From positions 230,971 through 294,970 of the forward strand of contig NZ_BMIF01000005.1 of assembly GCF_014641695.1 (NCBI RefSeq): 64,000 nucleotides of DNA, read 5' to 3'. The position numbers and the translations under genes were made by a program. A model generated the notes under the pieces. That model ran no database searches and was not told the DNA's origin. It saw only the letters and a program-made list of their open reading frames with translations. The stretch is from Nitratireductor aestuarii (GTDB lineage: Bacteria > Pseudomonadota > Alphaproteobacteria > Rhizobiales > Rhizobiaceae). This document shows, piece by piece, positions 53,568-62,579 of this stretch (position 1 is the stretch's first letter; each line of letters begins with the position of its first letter).

Positions 53568-54495
53568 GATGTTGCAAGGAACTAGGGTCCGCGATCAGGC
53601 GATCCCGTGACTTGTGCAGGAAGCTGAGCATGACCTCGCGGCATTCCGCGGGCTTCTCGATCTGCAGCAGGTGACCCGTGCCTGGCACGTAGTCGAAGTC
53701 GTAACCCTGCTCCAGGCCAAGCGCCTGGTTTGCTCGACCGGTGATGCCGCCCTTCATTTCAGGATCAGCACCGATCAGCTTCACCGGACCGCCCGCCTCT
53801 GATGCCGGCGGCCAGAGGTTCAGCGTCAATGCGCCGAGGTAGATCGTGGCTTCCAGCTCACGCTGGCAGCTGAGCTCATATCCCTCGTCGGTCTTGCGCA
53901 GCACGGCTCGCGCCATGTCTTCCTGCGCTTCCGGTAGCCAGTGCTGCGAGGCTCGGCCTTCCCGATAAAGGGCAAGCATCTCTTCTTCCGAGCTGAAGCG
54001 GTCGGGTCGATTGCAGGCAAACTCGATGAGCTTGTGCTCGAACGTCCGCATCGGTTCGTAGAGCTCGTGACCACGCGGCGGAACACTTGGCGGATCGAAC
54101 AGGACCAGCGCATCCCAGACCCATCCCATCTGCACGGCGTGCTTCAACGCGGAGCGCGCGGACATGGAGTGGAAGATGCCGGCGGTCTTCTTCTTGCCCC
54201 AGCGGTTGGTTGCCGCCTCGAAAACGGAGCCCACGTCGCGAGCAAACTGAAGGTAGTTATGGCCGTCGCCCCCGGCAGGCTTGTTCTGCCCGTGGTTGCG
54301 CATGTCGAAGGCCACGACTTCGTAGTCTTCGAGCAGCGGCTCCCAGAACACCCGATATCCGTCAACGGCGAAGCCATTGCCGTTGGTGATCATCAGGCGG
54401 GGTTTGTCGACATTCCCATGACGGCGCAGAATGATTTCCGCGCCATCGGTCATGACTGCGACATGGGTTTCCAGTGGTGCCAACGGCTCGCGCAT
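53554..54495 (-). CDS. Alpha/beta hydrolase (degenerate nucleophile elbow)
   Basis: Protein of 313 residues. Seen: the alpha/beta-hydrolase pattern with FDMRNHGQNKP after beta-4, IFHSMSARSA at the nucleophile elbow (HSMSA rather than GxSxG), and the catalytic-His-like segment GTGHLLQIEKP near the end. It overlaps the upstream hydrolase stop by 1 bp. Start: frame opens at 54732, but ATG at 54495 starts the fold. Last gene of the Cox-like operon; the 3' end is inside a terminator hairpin. It might hydrolyse a ring-opened amide or ester. Confidence 0.82.
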   Translation of the reverse strand: MREPLAPLETHVAVMTDGAEIILRRHGNVDKPRLMITNGNGFAVDGYRVFWEPLLEDYEVVAFDMRNHGQNKPAGGDGHNYLQFARDVGSVFEAATNRWGKKKTAGIFHSMSARSALKHAVQMGWVWDALVLFDPPSVPPRGHELYEPMRTFEHKLIEFACNRPDRFSSEEEMLALYREGRASQHWLPEAQEDMARAVLRKTDEGYELSCQRELEATIYLGALTLNLWPPASEAGGPVKLIGADPEMKGGITGRANQALGLEQGYDFDYVPGTGHLLQIEKPAECREVMLSFLHKSRDRLIADPSSLQHLRCP

Positions 54496-55283
54496 CAGTG
54501 CCTCGCCAGGAACGATTTGACTGCTGCGGTGAACGCGGGCGGGTTTTCGAGAGCGCTGATGTGCCCTGCGTCGGGCACGATCACATGCTCCGCGCCTTCG
54601 ATCTTGGCAGCCGCTTCGGCGAGCTTTTCCGGGGGCGCACCCTTGTCCATCGCACCGCCGATGATGAGCGTCGGCGTGCGGATCTCGTGCAAGCGAGGAC
54701 CGTAGGAAAGTGTCTTCAGCGCTTCGCAGCAACCTTCATGACCTACCGGATCGGTGGAAGCGATCATCGCCTTCACCTTCTCGATGATGGGCAGACCGGA
54801 AGCGACCGACTGCGCCGTAAACCAGCGTTCGATGGTGGAATCCACCAGACCGGCCATTCCGTAGGCGCGCGCCTTGTCGATACGGCCCTGGAAGTAGGCG
54901 GCGTAATCTGGCGGTGCATCCGGGCGGGAGTCGCAGGCGACCAACGAGCGCAGACGGTCACCATGCTCGATCGCAAGGCCGTAACCGATCATGCCGCCGA
55001 TCGACAGACCGATCCAGTGAGCCTTGTCGATGCCAGCCCCGTCCATCAGGCCGATTGCGTCCTCGATGAGCATCGGGAACGTGTAGGGTCCAGGCACGGC
55101 CTGGCTCTTGCCGTGACCGCGATGATCGTAACGCAGGATGCGATAGTCATCCTTCAGCTCTGCAACCAGATCGTCCCAGAGCGTGAGATTGTTGGCGAGT
55201 GCGTGGGAGCACACGATCCAGGGTGCGCCTTCCTTGCCGTCGATCGCGACGTTGAAGGCCACGCCATTCGTTTCGATGATCAT
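54495..55283 (-). CDS. Alpha/beta hydrolase, 3-oxoadipate enol-lactonase-like (PcaD type)
   Basis: Protein of 262 residues. Seen: the oxyanion HALAN, RYDHRGHGKS, the nucleophile Ser94 in GLSIGGMIG, the acid in GAMDKGAP, and the histidine in DAGHISALE. It closely follows the PcaD pattern. Enol-lactonases open the lactone formed from beta-ketoadipate-type intermediates. It sits 13 bp after the cupin gene. Paired with another hydrolase, it suggests two hydrolytic steps after ring attack. Substrate identity is inferred from context only. Confidence 0.9.
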   Translation of the reverse strand: MIIETNGVAFNVAIDGKEGAPWIVCSHALANNLTLWDDLVAELKDDYRILRYDHRGHGKSQAVPGPYTFPMLIEDAIGLMDGAGIDKAHWIGLSIGGMIGYGLAIEHGDRLRSLVACDSRPDAPPDYAAYFQGRIDKARAYGMAGLVDSTIERWFTAQSVASGLPIIEKVKAMIASTDPVGHEGCCEALKTLSYGPRLHEIRTPTLIIGGAMDKGAPPEKLAEAAAKIEGAEHVIVPDAGHISALENPPAFTAAVKSFLARH

Positions 55284-55296
55284 GATACCACGACCC

Positions 55297-55767
55297 TTAC
55301 GAGTTTTCGCCGACGTAGGGGAGTTCTTCGGCGATCTTCAGCTCGATCAGAACGTTCTCCTCGGCGGAATCTTCGCAGAGCATGGAGCGGTGCGCGATGC
55401 CACGCGGGATGAACAGCATGTCGCCCGGGTGCATGGTCTTGGTGCCCATCTCCGTCTCCCAGCGCAGCGCGCCCTTGACGCAGAAGATGATCTCGTGAGC
55501 ATCGATGTTGCGGTGCCAGAAGCCCATGTCGACCTTGGAACGCTTGGAAACGTCAACCTTGGTGATCTTGCCGTTGTAGAGGCGCAGCGGGGTTCCGTCG
55601 GCAGTTTCCTTGTTGGACGGCGTGAACTTGTCGTCGAAGATGTTGAACATGCGGAACATTTCGGCGTTCGCGAGGATGCCGCCGTTGATCATCGGCGACA
55701 CGTCGCGCTGAATCACAACGTTCTTGCCATCGATGGTGACGCGTTCCTGGGTCGGTGTTTGGCTCAT
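55297..55767 (-). CDS. Cupin domain protein, homogentisate dioxygenase-like core
   Basis: Protein of 156 residues with a single cupin barrel. Seen: the metal-binding motif HRNIDAHEIIF, with the following GALRWETEMGTKTMHPGD and a closing histidine in RGIAHRSM. The spacing and the GDMLFIPRG segment resemble cupin dioxygenases such as homogentisate or 3-hydroxyanthranilate enzymes. It lies between the CoxS-like subunit and the lactonase-like hydrolase, 20 bp and 13 bp away. It may oxidise a ring or a side chain, or be a metal-binding accessory. Activity is inferred. Confidence 0.82.
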   Translation of the reverse strand: MSQTPTQERVTIDGKNVVIQRDVSPMINGGILANAEMFRMFNIFDDKFTPSNKETADGTPLRLYNGKITKVDVSKRSKVDMGFWHRNIDAHEIIFCVKGALRWETEMGTKTMHPGDMLFIPRGIAHRSMLCEDSAEENVLIELKIAEELPYVGENS

Positions 55768-55787
55768 TTCATTCTCCCGTGTTCGAA

Positions 55788-56312
55788 TTATCGACTAGCA
55801 GTTGCAGCGGTCGAAGCTGCTCGCATTTCTTCAGCGGCCTCAAGGATCGCCTTGATCAGGCCGTCGTAACCTGTGCACCGGCAGATGTGGCCTCCCAGCA
55901 CCTCCTTGACCTCTTCAACGGTAGGTTCCGGATTACGGTTCAGGAAATCGCTGAAGGACATGAGAATGCCTGGCGTGCAGAAGCCGCACTGCAGGGCATG
56001 ATGCTTGGTGAAGGCTTTTTGCAGCGGGCTGAGTTCGCCCGTCTCGCGGTCGGCGACACCCTCGACCGTCGAGACTGACCTGCCCTCCGCCTGCACAGCA
56101 AGCGTTAGGCAGGAGCGCTGCGCCACGCCGTCAATCTGGACGGTGCAACAACCGCAGACGCCGTGCTCGCAGCCCACATGGGTGCCGGTTGCACCAATGG
56201 TGCCGCGCAGGAAGTCGCTCAGAAGCGTGCGCGATTCACCAAGACCGGAAACAGGTGCGCCGTTGAGTTCAAAGCTGATGCGAACGTGGTCGTCGCGGTT
56301 TACGCTGCGCAT
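55788..56312 (-). CDS. [2Fe-2S] small subunit of a three-component molybdenum hydroxylase (CoxS-like)
   Basis: Protein of 174 residues. Seen: first cluster with Cys48, Cys53, Cys56 and Cys68 (GCEHGVCGCC), second cluster with Cys109, Cys112, Cys144 and Cys146 (CGFC, CRC). Start ATG at 56312 has AGGGAGG upstream. The gene overlaps the FAD subunit by 13 bp. It transfers electrons between the molybdenum centre of the large subunit and the FAD of the medium subunit. Together with CoxM- and CoxL-like genes it forms a full hydroxylase. Confidence 0.93.
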   Translation of the reverse strand: MRSVNRDDHVRISFELNGAPVSGLGESRTLLSDFLRGTIGATGTHVGCEHGVCGCCTVQIDGVAQRSCLTLAVQAEGRSVSTVEGVADRETGELSPLQKAFTKHHALQCGFCTPGILMSFSDFLNRNPEPTVEEVKEVLGGHICRCTGYDGLIKAILEAAEEMRAASTAATASR

Positions 56313-57133
56313 GGCGCAACCTCCCTATAAATCGGCAACGCCATCCGGCGCAGCAGATCGCGCCGGTAGCGGGCGGTCGCATGGATGTCTTCAAGGCCAC
56401 CCAGATCCCATGCAAACGCGTCAATACGTTCTGACAGGTCCTTGTCGGAAAGGTTCGCAGGAAGCTCGATCGTCCTCGGAGCGTCAGCCATGCCGCCAAC
56501 AGCCATCCGGACAGTTTCTCCGTTGAGACGGACTGCCCCGAGCGATACGATGGCGAAATCCCCATGGCGCCGGGCCACTTCGCGGAACGCCGCGCCATTG
56601 ACACCGATGCTCTTTGGAAAGCGGACGGCCGTTACCAGTTCGTCATCGCGGCGCGCGGTGGTGAGAAGACCGAGCTGGAATTCCCTCGCAGGCAGCACGC
56701 GCTCTCCCTTTTTGGAACGCAGAACCACCTCACCCTGCAACAGCGCCAGCGAGAGTGGCAGTTCGGAACTTGGATCCGCGTGCGCGATCGATCCACAAAC
56801 CGTGCCGCGATTGCGCGTCTGGAAGTGGCCTACGAACGGAATGGCGCGCGCGATGAACGGCAGGGTCTCGTTGAGGCGATCCCAATTCTCGACACGGGCC
56901 TGCGTCACTGTAGCGCCAACCTCGATCATTGAGCCCTTGTCGGAAATGTCAGACAATTCGGCGATCCGCGAGATGTCGACGATGACGCGAGGCTGCACGA
57001 GGCGGAGGTTCAGCATGGCCATCAGCGACTGGCCGCCTGCCATCACCCTTGCGTCGCCCCCATATTGCGCAAGCAGATCCAAAGCTTCTGCTACCGTCTC
57101 TGGACGGACGTAATCAAACTTGTGAGGTTTCAT
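56300..57133 (-). CDS. FAD-binding medium subunit of a molybdenum hydroxylase (CoxM-like)
   Basis: Protein of 277 residues. Seen: FAD-binding motifs AGGQSLMAMLNLRL near residue 32 and TRNRGTVCGSIAHADPSSELP around 100-120. Start: the frame opens at 57541, within the large-subunit gene, but ATG at 57133 overlaps that gene's stop by 4 bp and begins MKPHKFDYVRPETV. It passes electrons from the small subunit clusters to an acceptor. Partner of the genes at 55788 and 57130. Confidence 0.93.
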   Translation of the reverse strand: MKPHKFDYVRPETVAEALDLLAQYGGDARVMAGGQSLMAMLNLRLVQPRVIVDISRIAELSDISDKGSMIEVGATVTQARVENWDRLNETLPFIARAIPFVGHFQTRNRGTVCGSIAHADPSSELPLSLALLQGEVVLRSKKGERVLPAREFQLGLLTTARRDDELVTAVRFPKSIGVNGAAFREVARRHGDFAIVSLGAVRLNGETVRMAVGGMADAPRTIELPANLSDKDLSERIDAFAWDLGGLEDIHATARYRRDLLRRMALPIYREVAPCAA

Positions 57134-60100
57134 CTTCCAAGACCCAGGAAACGCTTCCAACGCGGCGTCGTGCTTGCTGTATTCGCCGGACCATCCTCTT
57201 CGGGCTTGACCACCCTGGACAGTCTTTCGAAGAACTGGCCGATCACCATTCCAGCCGCTCTCTCGAGCATGCGGCCGCCAACTGCAGCAACCTTGCCGGA
57301 CACGCCGACGCTGTAGGTGTAGGAGACCTTCGTTCCTTCGGGCAGCGCTTCGAGCGTGACGGTGCCCTCTCCTTCGGAACCACCCAGCGGACCACTCATG
57401 CCGCCTGACAGCCGCGCAAAGCGGTATTCCTGAAGGTCGCTCAGCTGAACGTCTGCAACGAACCGACCCTTGATCGGACCCACGCCAAGGGTGACCTCGG
57501 CGCGGTATTTGAACGGCTCGACGACCGAGACGGTATGGCAACCGGGTATGACAGTCTTGAGCTTCTCCGGATCGAGCAGAGAGTTCCAGATTTGCTCTGG
57601 CGCCGCCGCGACGACGAATTCACCCTTGCCGGTCAGCATGTGGCCTGCGCGCGCAGACGTCGAACCGCCATCCGTTGCCGTCTGGATCTGCTTGGCAGGC
57701 CTGGACTCTTCTCCAGCCAGCAGATCGTTGATCCGGCTTGGCGTTATCGGCAGCTGGATGCTCTCCACACCCAGGGCATCGGCCACCGCATTGGCAATGC
57801 ACACGGGCGTGCTCATGCAGTTGCCTTCAGCCAGACCCTTTGCGCCAAGCGGCGTGAACGGCGACGGCGTCTCGATGTGCAGGATCTCGATTTCCGGCAC
57901 TTCGCAGGCGGTCGGGACGAGGTAGTCGGCGAAGGTTCCGGAGAGGAACGCTCCGCTTTCGTCGTACACGAACTCTTCATAAAGCGCGCTTGCGAGACCC
58001 TGTACGAAAGCGCCGCGTATCTGTCCTTCAGCGATCAGCGGATTGAGCAGATAGCCGGCATCGTGCATGGATACGTACCGATCGACGCGCACTTCCATGG
58101 TGATCGGATCAATTTCGACACCGCACATGTCGAAGACGAAACCGTAGGTCAGCGACGTGTTGATTTCATCCTTGCTCGACGGAGGCTCCAGCTCTGGCGG
58201 CGACCAGACGCCGATCTCACGCAGGCCAGGCTGATCGTTCCCCGGCATGAGCACAGGCGACCAGTGAGCCGTACCTGCAGCGCGCGAGAACGGCATGGAA
58301 TTATCCGGATTGGACTTGGAGAAAACCATGCCGTTGGCGAAGTCAATGTCTTCGGCCACCGTATTTAGCTGCTTTGCCGCGATGCGGGCGACCTTGTCGC
58401 GGATGCGCTGGGCCGCGATATGAGCTGCCGGCGCAGTGCCTGGCGAGAAGCGGCAGGAATAGGAGCCGGCGGCAATCGACCACTGGTCCTTCTGGGTGTC
58501 TATCTCCAGATTGACGAGGATCTCCTGCGGAGTGAGGCCAAGCTGCTCCGCGACGATCTGGGCAATCACGGTCTGATGGCCCTGTCCCTGCACAGTCACG
58601 TCCGCGGTAACACTGACAGCGCCCACGGGGTCCACATTGACCGTGACCATCGAGACGGCGCCGTTCTTCGGTCCGACACGCTCGCGAACCTTCGCCGGTA
58701 CCAGCGTCGACAGGTACCCCATGTTCGACATGCCCGGTTCAACGACGGCGGCGAAGCCTATGCCGTAGTAGCGGCCCTCTGCCCGTGCAGCGTCCCGGCG
58801 CGCCTTCAATTCCTCTAGCCGGCCATCAGCCAGCGCCTTTTCGATTGCCTGGGCATAATCGCCGGAGTCATAGAGCGCGCCCGAGGCTGTGCGGTATGGG
58901 AATGCTTCCTTGTTGATCAGGTTGCGGCGGATGACGTCCAGCGGGTCGAGACCCAGCTCGACGGCAATGCGCTGCACAAGCCTTTCAAGGGCGAAATAGA
59001 TCTGGGGGCCACCAAAGCCGCGAATAAGGGCAGCCGGCATCTTGTTGGTGAGGCAGACCCTGTTGGTCACATCCAGATGCCGGATATCATAGGCGCCGGT
59101 CAGCGCACCGTGCATGCGGTAGAGAGGTCCGGGCATCGGAGCACGAAGGAACGCGCCGTAATCCTCGAGGCAATCCATGCGGAGGCCGTGAATACGCCCA
59201 TCCTTGTCGACGGCTGCCTCGATGGTCGTCACCCTGTTCGGGCCGGAGCTTGCGGCAGACAGATGCTCGAACCGGTCCTCGACCCACTTCACCGGACGGC
59301 CAGTGATGCGCGAGGCCAGCGCCATCAGGACGATATAGGGGAAGACCGAAAGCTTGATGCCGAAGCTGCCGCCGCTGTCCGCCGGCGTGCGAAGCCGGAG
59401 CTTGGTGCCCGGAACGCGCAGCGCCTTGGCCATCACCGGATGCGCGCTGAACGGTCCCTGGAAATTGGAATATACGTCGTAGGATTGCGAAGCCTTATGG
59501 TACTCAGCAACGACGACGAAGCACTCCATCGGCGTGTAGGAAGAGCGCGGGTAGACAAGCTCCGTCTTCACGACATGGGCCGCTTCCGCAAAAGCCTTGT
59601 CCGGCTCGCCATATACGAAACGGCGATTGGAGATCTCGTTCGTGCCCGCAGGCGCATGCAACACCGGGGCATCCGGCTGAACCGCCTTGAGACAGTCTAC
59701 CACCACCGGCAGATCTTCGTAGGTGACGTTTACCAGTTCCACGCCGTCTTCGGCGATGTAACGATCGTCCGCCACAACGACAGCCACCGCTTCGCCAACA
59801 AAGCGGACGGCATCAACTGCGAGGCTCCACTGATCGATCGGTGCTTTCAGGGCAACAAGGAACGGATCGGAAATAGCTCGTATATCCTCGCCGGTGATGA
59901 CAGCATGGACACCGGGAAGCGCCTTGGCGGCAGATACGTCAATGGAAAGGATCTTCGCGTGCGCCTTGGGTGAGCGCAGGATCGCTGCATAAAGAGTGCC
60001 GACTGCCACAGGAGCATCGTCGCAATACCGCCCTGCTCCGGTAAGGAGAGCCGGGTCTTCCAGCCGGGTCATTGCACTGCCGAGCGCTCCGGATCTTCCA

Positions 60101-60204
60101 CTCCGATCCGGCGTCCAGGGACGAACATCCGCGTTGGCCGAGCCTGTCCTTTCAGCGGGTTTCACTTCCAGCAACTCTTGATCTTTCACGCCTACCACTC
60201 CCAT
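57130..60204 (-). CDS. Molybdopterin large subunit fused to a CoxG-like SRPBCC domain
   Basis: Catalytic subunit of 1024 residues. Seen: residues about 30-810 form the molybdenum hydroxylase large subunit, with GSAMTRLEDPALLTG, ALIRGFGGPQIYFALE and the catalytic Glu in LGAKGLAEGNCMS. It lacks the AYxCSFR cysteine loop of CO dehydrogenase, so CO oxidation is excluded. Residues about 860-1000 are a CoxG-type START/SRPBCC domain (LTGKGEFVVAAAPEQIWNSL). Separate CoxG proteins help assembly or membrane docking; here it is fused. Start: ATG at 60204 with GAGGG upstream; GTG at 60225 is the alternative. First gene of the leftward operon. Confidence 0.92.
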   Translation of the reverse strand: MGVVGVKDQELLEVKPAERTGSANADVRPWTPDRSGRSGALGSAMTRLEDPALLTGAGRYCDDAPVAVGTLYAAILRSPKAHAKILSIDVSAAKALPGVHAVITGEDIRAISDPFLVALKAPIDQWSLAVDAVRFVGEAVAVVVADDRYIAEDGVELVNVTYEDLPVVVDCLKAVQPDAPVLHAPAGTNEISNRRFVYGEPDKAFAEAAHVVKTELVYPRSSYTPMECFVVVAEYHKASQSYDVYSNFQGPFSAHPVMAKALRVPGTKLRLRTPADSGGSFGIKLSVFPYIVLMALASRITGRPVKWVEDRFEHLSAASSGPNRVTTIEAAVDKDGRIHGLRMDCLEDYGAFLRAPMPGPLYRMHGALTGAYDIRHLDVTNRVCLTNKMPAALIRGFGGPQIYFALERLVQRIAVELGLDPLDVIRRNLINKEAFPYRTASGALYDSGDYAQAIEKALADGRLEELKARRDAARAEGRYYGIGFAAVVEPGMSNMGYLSTLVPAKVRERVGPKNGAVSMVTVNVDPVGAVSVTADVTVQGQGHQTVIAQIVAEQLGLTPQEILVNLEIDTQKDQWSIAAGSYSCRFSPGTAPAAHIAAQRIRDKVARIAAKQLNTVAEDIDFANGMVFSKSNPDNSMPFSRAAGTAHWSPVLMPGNDQPGLREIGVWSPPELEPPSSKDEINTSLTYGFVFDMCGVEIDPITMEVRVDRYVSMHDAGYLLNPLIAEGQIRGAFVQGLASALYEEFVYDESGAFLSGTFADYLVPTACEVPEIEILHIETPSPFTPLGAKGLAEGNCMSTPVCIANAVADALGVESIQLPITPSRINDLLAGEESRPAKQIQTATDGGSTSARAGHMLTGKGEFVVAAAPEQIWNSLLDPEKLKTVIPGCHTVSVVEPFKYRAEVTLGVGPIKGRFVADVQLSDLQEYRFARLSGGMSGPLGGSEGEGTVTLEALPEGTKVSYTYSVGVSGKVAAVGGRMLERAAGMVIGQFFERLSRVVKPEEDGPANTASTTPRWKRFLGLGR

Positions 60205-60300
60205 CAGGCATACCCTCAGGTCCACCCGATCGAACTCATAACAACACGATACTTGGCAGTAAAGGCATAATCGTATTTAAAAGCGAAAATATGAGATCGC

Positions 60301-60329
60301 TTGCTTTAGCTGGCGCTTGCGCCTATAAG
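60301..60329 (+). promoter_or_regulatory. Promoter for the GNAT-Rrf2 operon with flanking dyad
   Basis: -35 TTGCTT (60301-60306), exactly 17 bp, -10 TATAAG (60324-60329), with the ATG at 60352. CTTGCGC (60316-60322) and GCGCAAG (60337-60343) form an inverted repeat flanking the -10, with 14 bp between the arms. A repressor on it would block initiation, and the Rrf2-family protein of this operon is the obvious candidate. Confidence 0.65.
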
Positions 60330-60351
60330 AAAAGGCGCGCAAGGATATGAA

Positions 60352-60870
60352 ATGAAAGAGAAAGCTGACCCACAACTCGCCCCTGTCTCGGAGCCTCAGA
60401 CGTCATCCGTCGTGTCGGTTGACCGGGTAACGCTTCCTGACCTCCCGGCCATCATAGCCATCGATCTCGATATCACGGGCAGCGAAAAGCCCGAGTATTG
60501 GTATGGCCTCTATGCTGCCAATCAATCGGATGCCAACAGCCCATTTCTGGCTGCGCACGTTGACGCGGAAGTGGTCGGGTACATCGTGGGTTCGTTTCGC
60601 GCCTGGGAATTCGGGGCACCCCGCTGCGGCTGGGTGCATGCGATCGGCGTCAAACCGGATAGCCGCAAACTTGGGGTTGCGACCAAGCTGTTCGAGGAAC
60701 TCGCGCGGCATTTGATGGCCGTCGGCGCAACGACCATCCGCACGATGATTCACATCGATAATCAGGTGTTGATGTCATTCTTCCGTTTCCAGGGGATGAC
60801 TGCAGGTCCGTTCATTGAACTGGAAATGTCATTGGACGCGCTGTCGGAGACTGGCAGGGACATTGCATGA
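60352..60870 (+). CDS. GNAT family N-acetyltransferase (RimI-like)
   Basis: Acetyltransferase of 172 residues. Seen: acetyl-CoA pocket motif WVHAIGVKPDSRKLGVATKLFEEL (conserved R-x2-G-x-A pattern), IHIDNQ and the C-terminal RFQGM. It overlaps the Rrf2 gene by 4 bp. Start ATG at 60352 has AAGGATATGAA upstream. Its target, a protein amino-terminus or a small amine, is unknown. Divergent from the Cox-like operon across about 147 bp. Confidence 0.86.
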   Translation: MKEKADPQLAPVSEPQTSSVVSVDRVTLPDLPAIIAIDLDITGSEKPEYWYGLYAANQSDANSPFLAAHVDAEVVGYIVGSFRAWEFGAPRCGWVHAIGVKPDSRKLGVATKLFEELARHLMAVGATTIRTMIHIDNQVLMSFFRFQGMTAGPFIELEMSLDALSETGRDIA

Positions 60871-61328
60871 AACTCCAGCAAGCTACCCGCTACGCGATCC
60901 TGGCCACCGTCCATATGGCTGCTAACCCGGGCAAACAGGTGTCTGCCTACGAGCTCGCAGCCTTTTACGGGCTCTCCCAACATCACCTGGCGAAGGTGCT
61001 GCGCACACTTTCTATGGCCAAGATCGTGTCTTCGACGCGAGGCCCAAACGGTGGATGCACCTTCATCGCCAATCCGAAGCACGTGACGCTTTACGATATC
61101 ATCGTGCTCTTCGAGAATGATTGGTGGGATACGGAAGCCGAGAGCGAACCCTCAGGCGTGGCACGGGAAGTAAGCCGGGTGCTATCGGAACTCGACCGCA
61201 TCACCATGGCTACGTTGCGCTCCGTAACGATCCAGACAATCATTAACAACGCCCGTCGCTCCGAATTGCGTGATCGCGACTCTACTACCATCGAACAGCG
61301 CGCTATCGAGCGGGCAGAGGCCAAGTAG
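60867..61328 (+). CDS. Rrf2 family transcriptional regulator without Fe-S cysteines
   Basis: Winged-helix regulator of 153 residues. Seen: the Rrf2 opening MKLQQATRYAILATVHMA, recognition helix QHHLAKVLRTLSMAKIV, and the wing SSTRGPNGGCTF. The only cysteine is Cys64 in the wing. The three-cysteine cluster motif of IscR and NsrR is missing, so it is not an iron-sulfur or nitric oxide sensor of that type. It is coupled to the GNAT gene and likely binds the dyad in front of it. It may also control the divergent molybdenum hydroxylase operon. Confidence 0.9.
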   Translation: MKLQQATRYAILATVHMAANPGKQVSAYELAAFYGLSQHHLAKVLRTLSMAKIVSSTRGPNGGCTFIANPKHVTLYDIIVLFENDWWDTEAESEPSGVAREVSRVLSELDRITMATLRSVTIQTIINNARRSELRDRDSTTIEQRAIERAEAK

Positions 61329-61441
61329 GCAACCAGTCGCTCTGGCCGAATAGCGGGCAAGATTGGCGCAACCAAGCACGCTGATGCCCGTTTCTGGGAT
61401 GGCTCCACTCAGACGAGCGCACGAGAAAAACGGACAGGTGC

Positions 61442-62047
61442 ATGCTGGATTTTACGCAGGTCGAACTGATCGACCCCGAAAGTGACGCGACCATCGGCGT
61501 AGAGGACAAGCTTGAGGCGCACGTCAATGGAAATTACCACCGCGCGATCTCGGTTCTGATTGTTGATGGCGCCGGAAAACACCTCATCCAGCAGCGAGCA
61601 ATGGGCAAGTATCATTGTCCCGAACTCTGGGCGAACGCCTGCTGCAGCCATCCTGCTCCGGGCGAAAGCAGCGATGTGGCCGCGAAACGCCGTTTGCGGG
61701 AAGAACTGGGCATTGAAGGTGAGCTATTTCACTTCGGCGTACTGCGTTACAGGGCTTCGGTTCCCAGCACATCTCTGCACGTTTCCGACGATGCCGGACT
61801 GATCGAACACGAGCGCGTCGACCTCTTCTGCATGCAGTGGGACGGAGAGTGCAACCCGAACCCGGATGAGGTGCAGAACACCACATCCTTGGGTCAAAGC
61901 CAGGCGCTGGAAATACCTCCGGAGGAAAGAACTCCCTGGTTCAGCCTCTATCTCGAGGTATTCGGTGAAGATCTGCCGAAGATCGTCGCCGCCTGCACGG
62001 CAGGCAGCTGGACGCATCGCGATTACGGAAAGTACGACCTGGACTAA
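61442..62047 (+). CDS. idi: Isopentenyl-diphosphate delta-isomerase, type I
   Basis: Nudix-fold enzyme of 201 residues that interconverts IPP and DMAPP for isoprenoid synthesis. Seen: catalytic Cys68 (NACCSHP) with His70, the Nudix-like stretch AKRRLREELGIEGEL, and the Glu in EHERVDLF. These match E. coli Idi; the length is a little longer than usual. Start ATG at 61442. It overlaps the convergent gene by 4 bp at the stop. No other isoprenoid gene is in the window. Confidence 0.92.
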   Translation: MLDFTQVELIDPESDATIGVEDKLEAHVNGNYHRAISVLIVDGAGKHLIQQRAMGKYHCPELWANACCSHPAPGESSDVAAKRRLREELGIEGELFHFGVLRYRASVPSTSLHVSDDAGLIEHERVDLFCMQWDGECNPNPDEVQNTTSLGQSQALEIPPEERTPWFSLYLEVFGEDLPKIVAACTAGSWTHRDYGKYDLD

Positions 62048-62376
62048 CCAGGCTCCCTTAGAGGACCAGCTTGCGCCAGCTTATAGGCTGGCGCTTTAAC
62101 TCGCTTCTTCCCATCGGACGCACGCGAAACAGCCAATCGCAGAACTTCTACCGGGTGACCCTCATCCTCGACCGAGACCACCTGAGATATCTCGCAAAGC
62201 TGCTCCGACGTACTATCGCTGATGCTTGCGCACCTGTAGGACCAGTCATCATATAAACCGAATCCGTCATCGGATAAGGCGTCAGGAATAGCAAATAGCG
62301 GTAATAACAATGCCGCAGTACAGATCTTTGCTCTTTTTTCTATGCATTTGGCTAATTGATTTACTTCGAAATACAT
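62044..62376 (-). pseudogene. Truncated IalB-like protein
   Basis: Short protein of 110 residues. Seen: a signal-peptide-like N-terminus (KRAKICTAALLLPLFAIPDALS), then a Trp-Cys and Leu-Cys pair (WSYRCA, EQLCEISQ) followed by VEVLRLAVSR, which resembles the N-terminal half of IalB (invasion-associated locus B) proteins. IalB proteins are usually about 160-190 residues, so the C-terminal half seems lost. It overlaps the convergent idi gene by 4 bp, so downstream DNA cannot supply the rest. It is probably a decayed gene; a short functional form is not excluded. Confidence 0.6.
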
Positions 62377-62579
62377 TCGCTACGCTCATTTGCGTAAAAG
62401 TTCATGAGTGAAAGCTCATGAGTACTTGGCGCACCACAGAAGTCAACGCGTCTTGCTGCTAACATATATTCACTACTGCGTTCTCAGTGCCGGCTGCATT
62501 TGGTTGCGGGCCAATCCGGCCGGATCAGCTCAGATCGGCTCCGACGGAACCGGCAGGGCGCGCCTTAGAGGTGTCGCTA

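Noticed and set aside
57130..60204. CO dehydrogenase identity for the CoxL-like subunit
   Set aside because: The AYxCSFR cysteine loop is absent; the segment reads ALIRGFGGPQ, as in other molybdenum hydroxylases.
60867..61328. IscR/NsrR iron-sulfur regulator
   Set aside because: The three-cysteine cluster motif is missing; only Cys64 in the wing is present.
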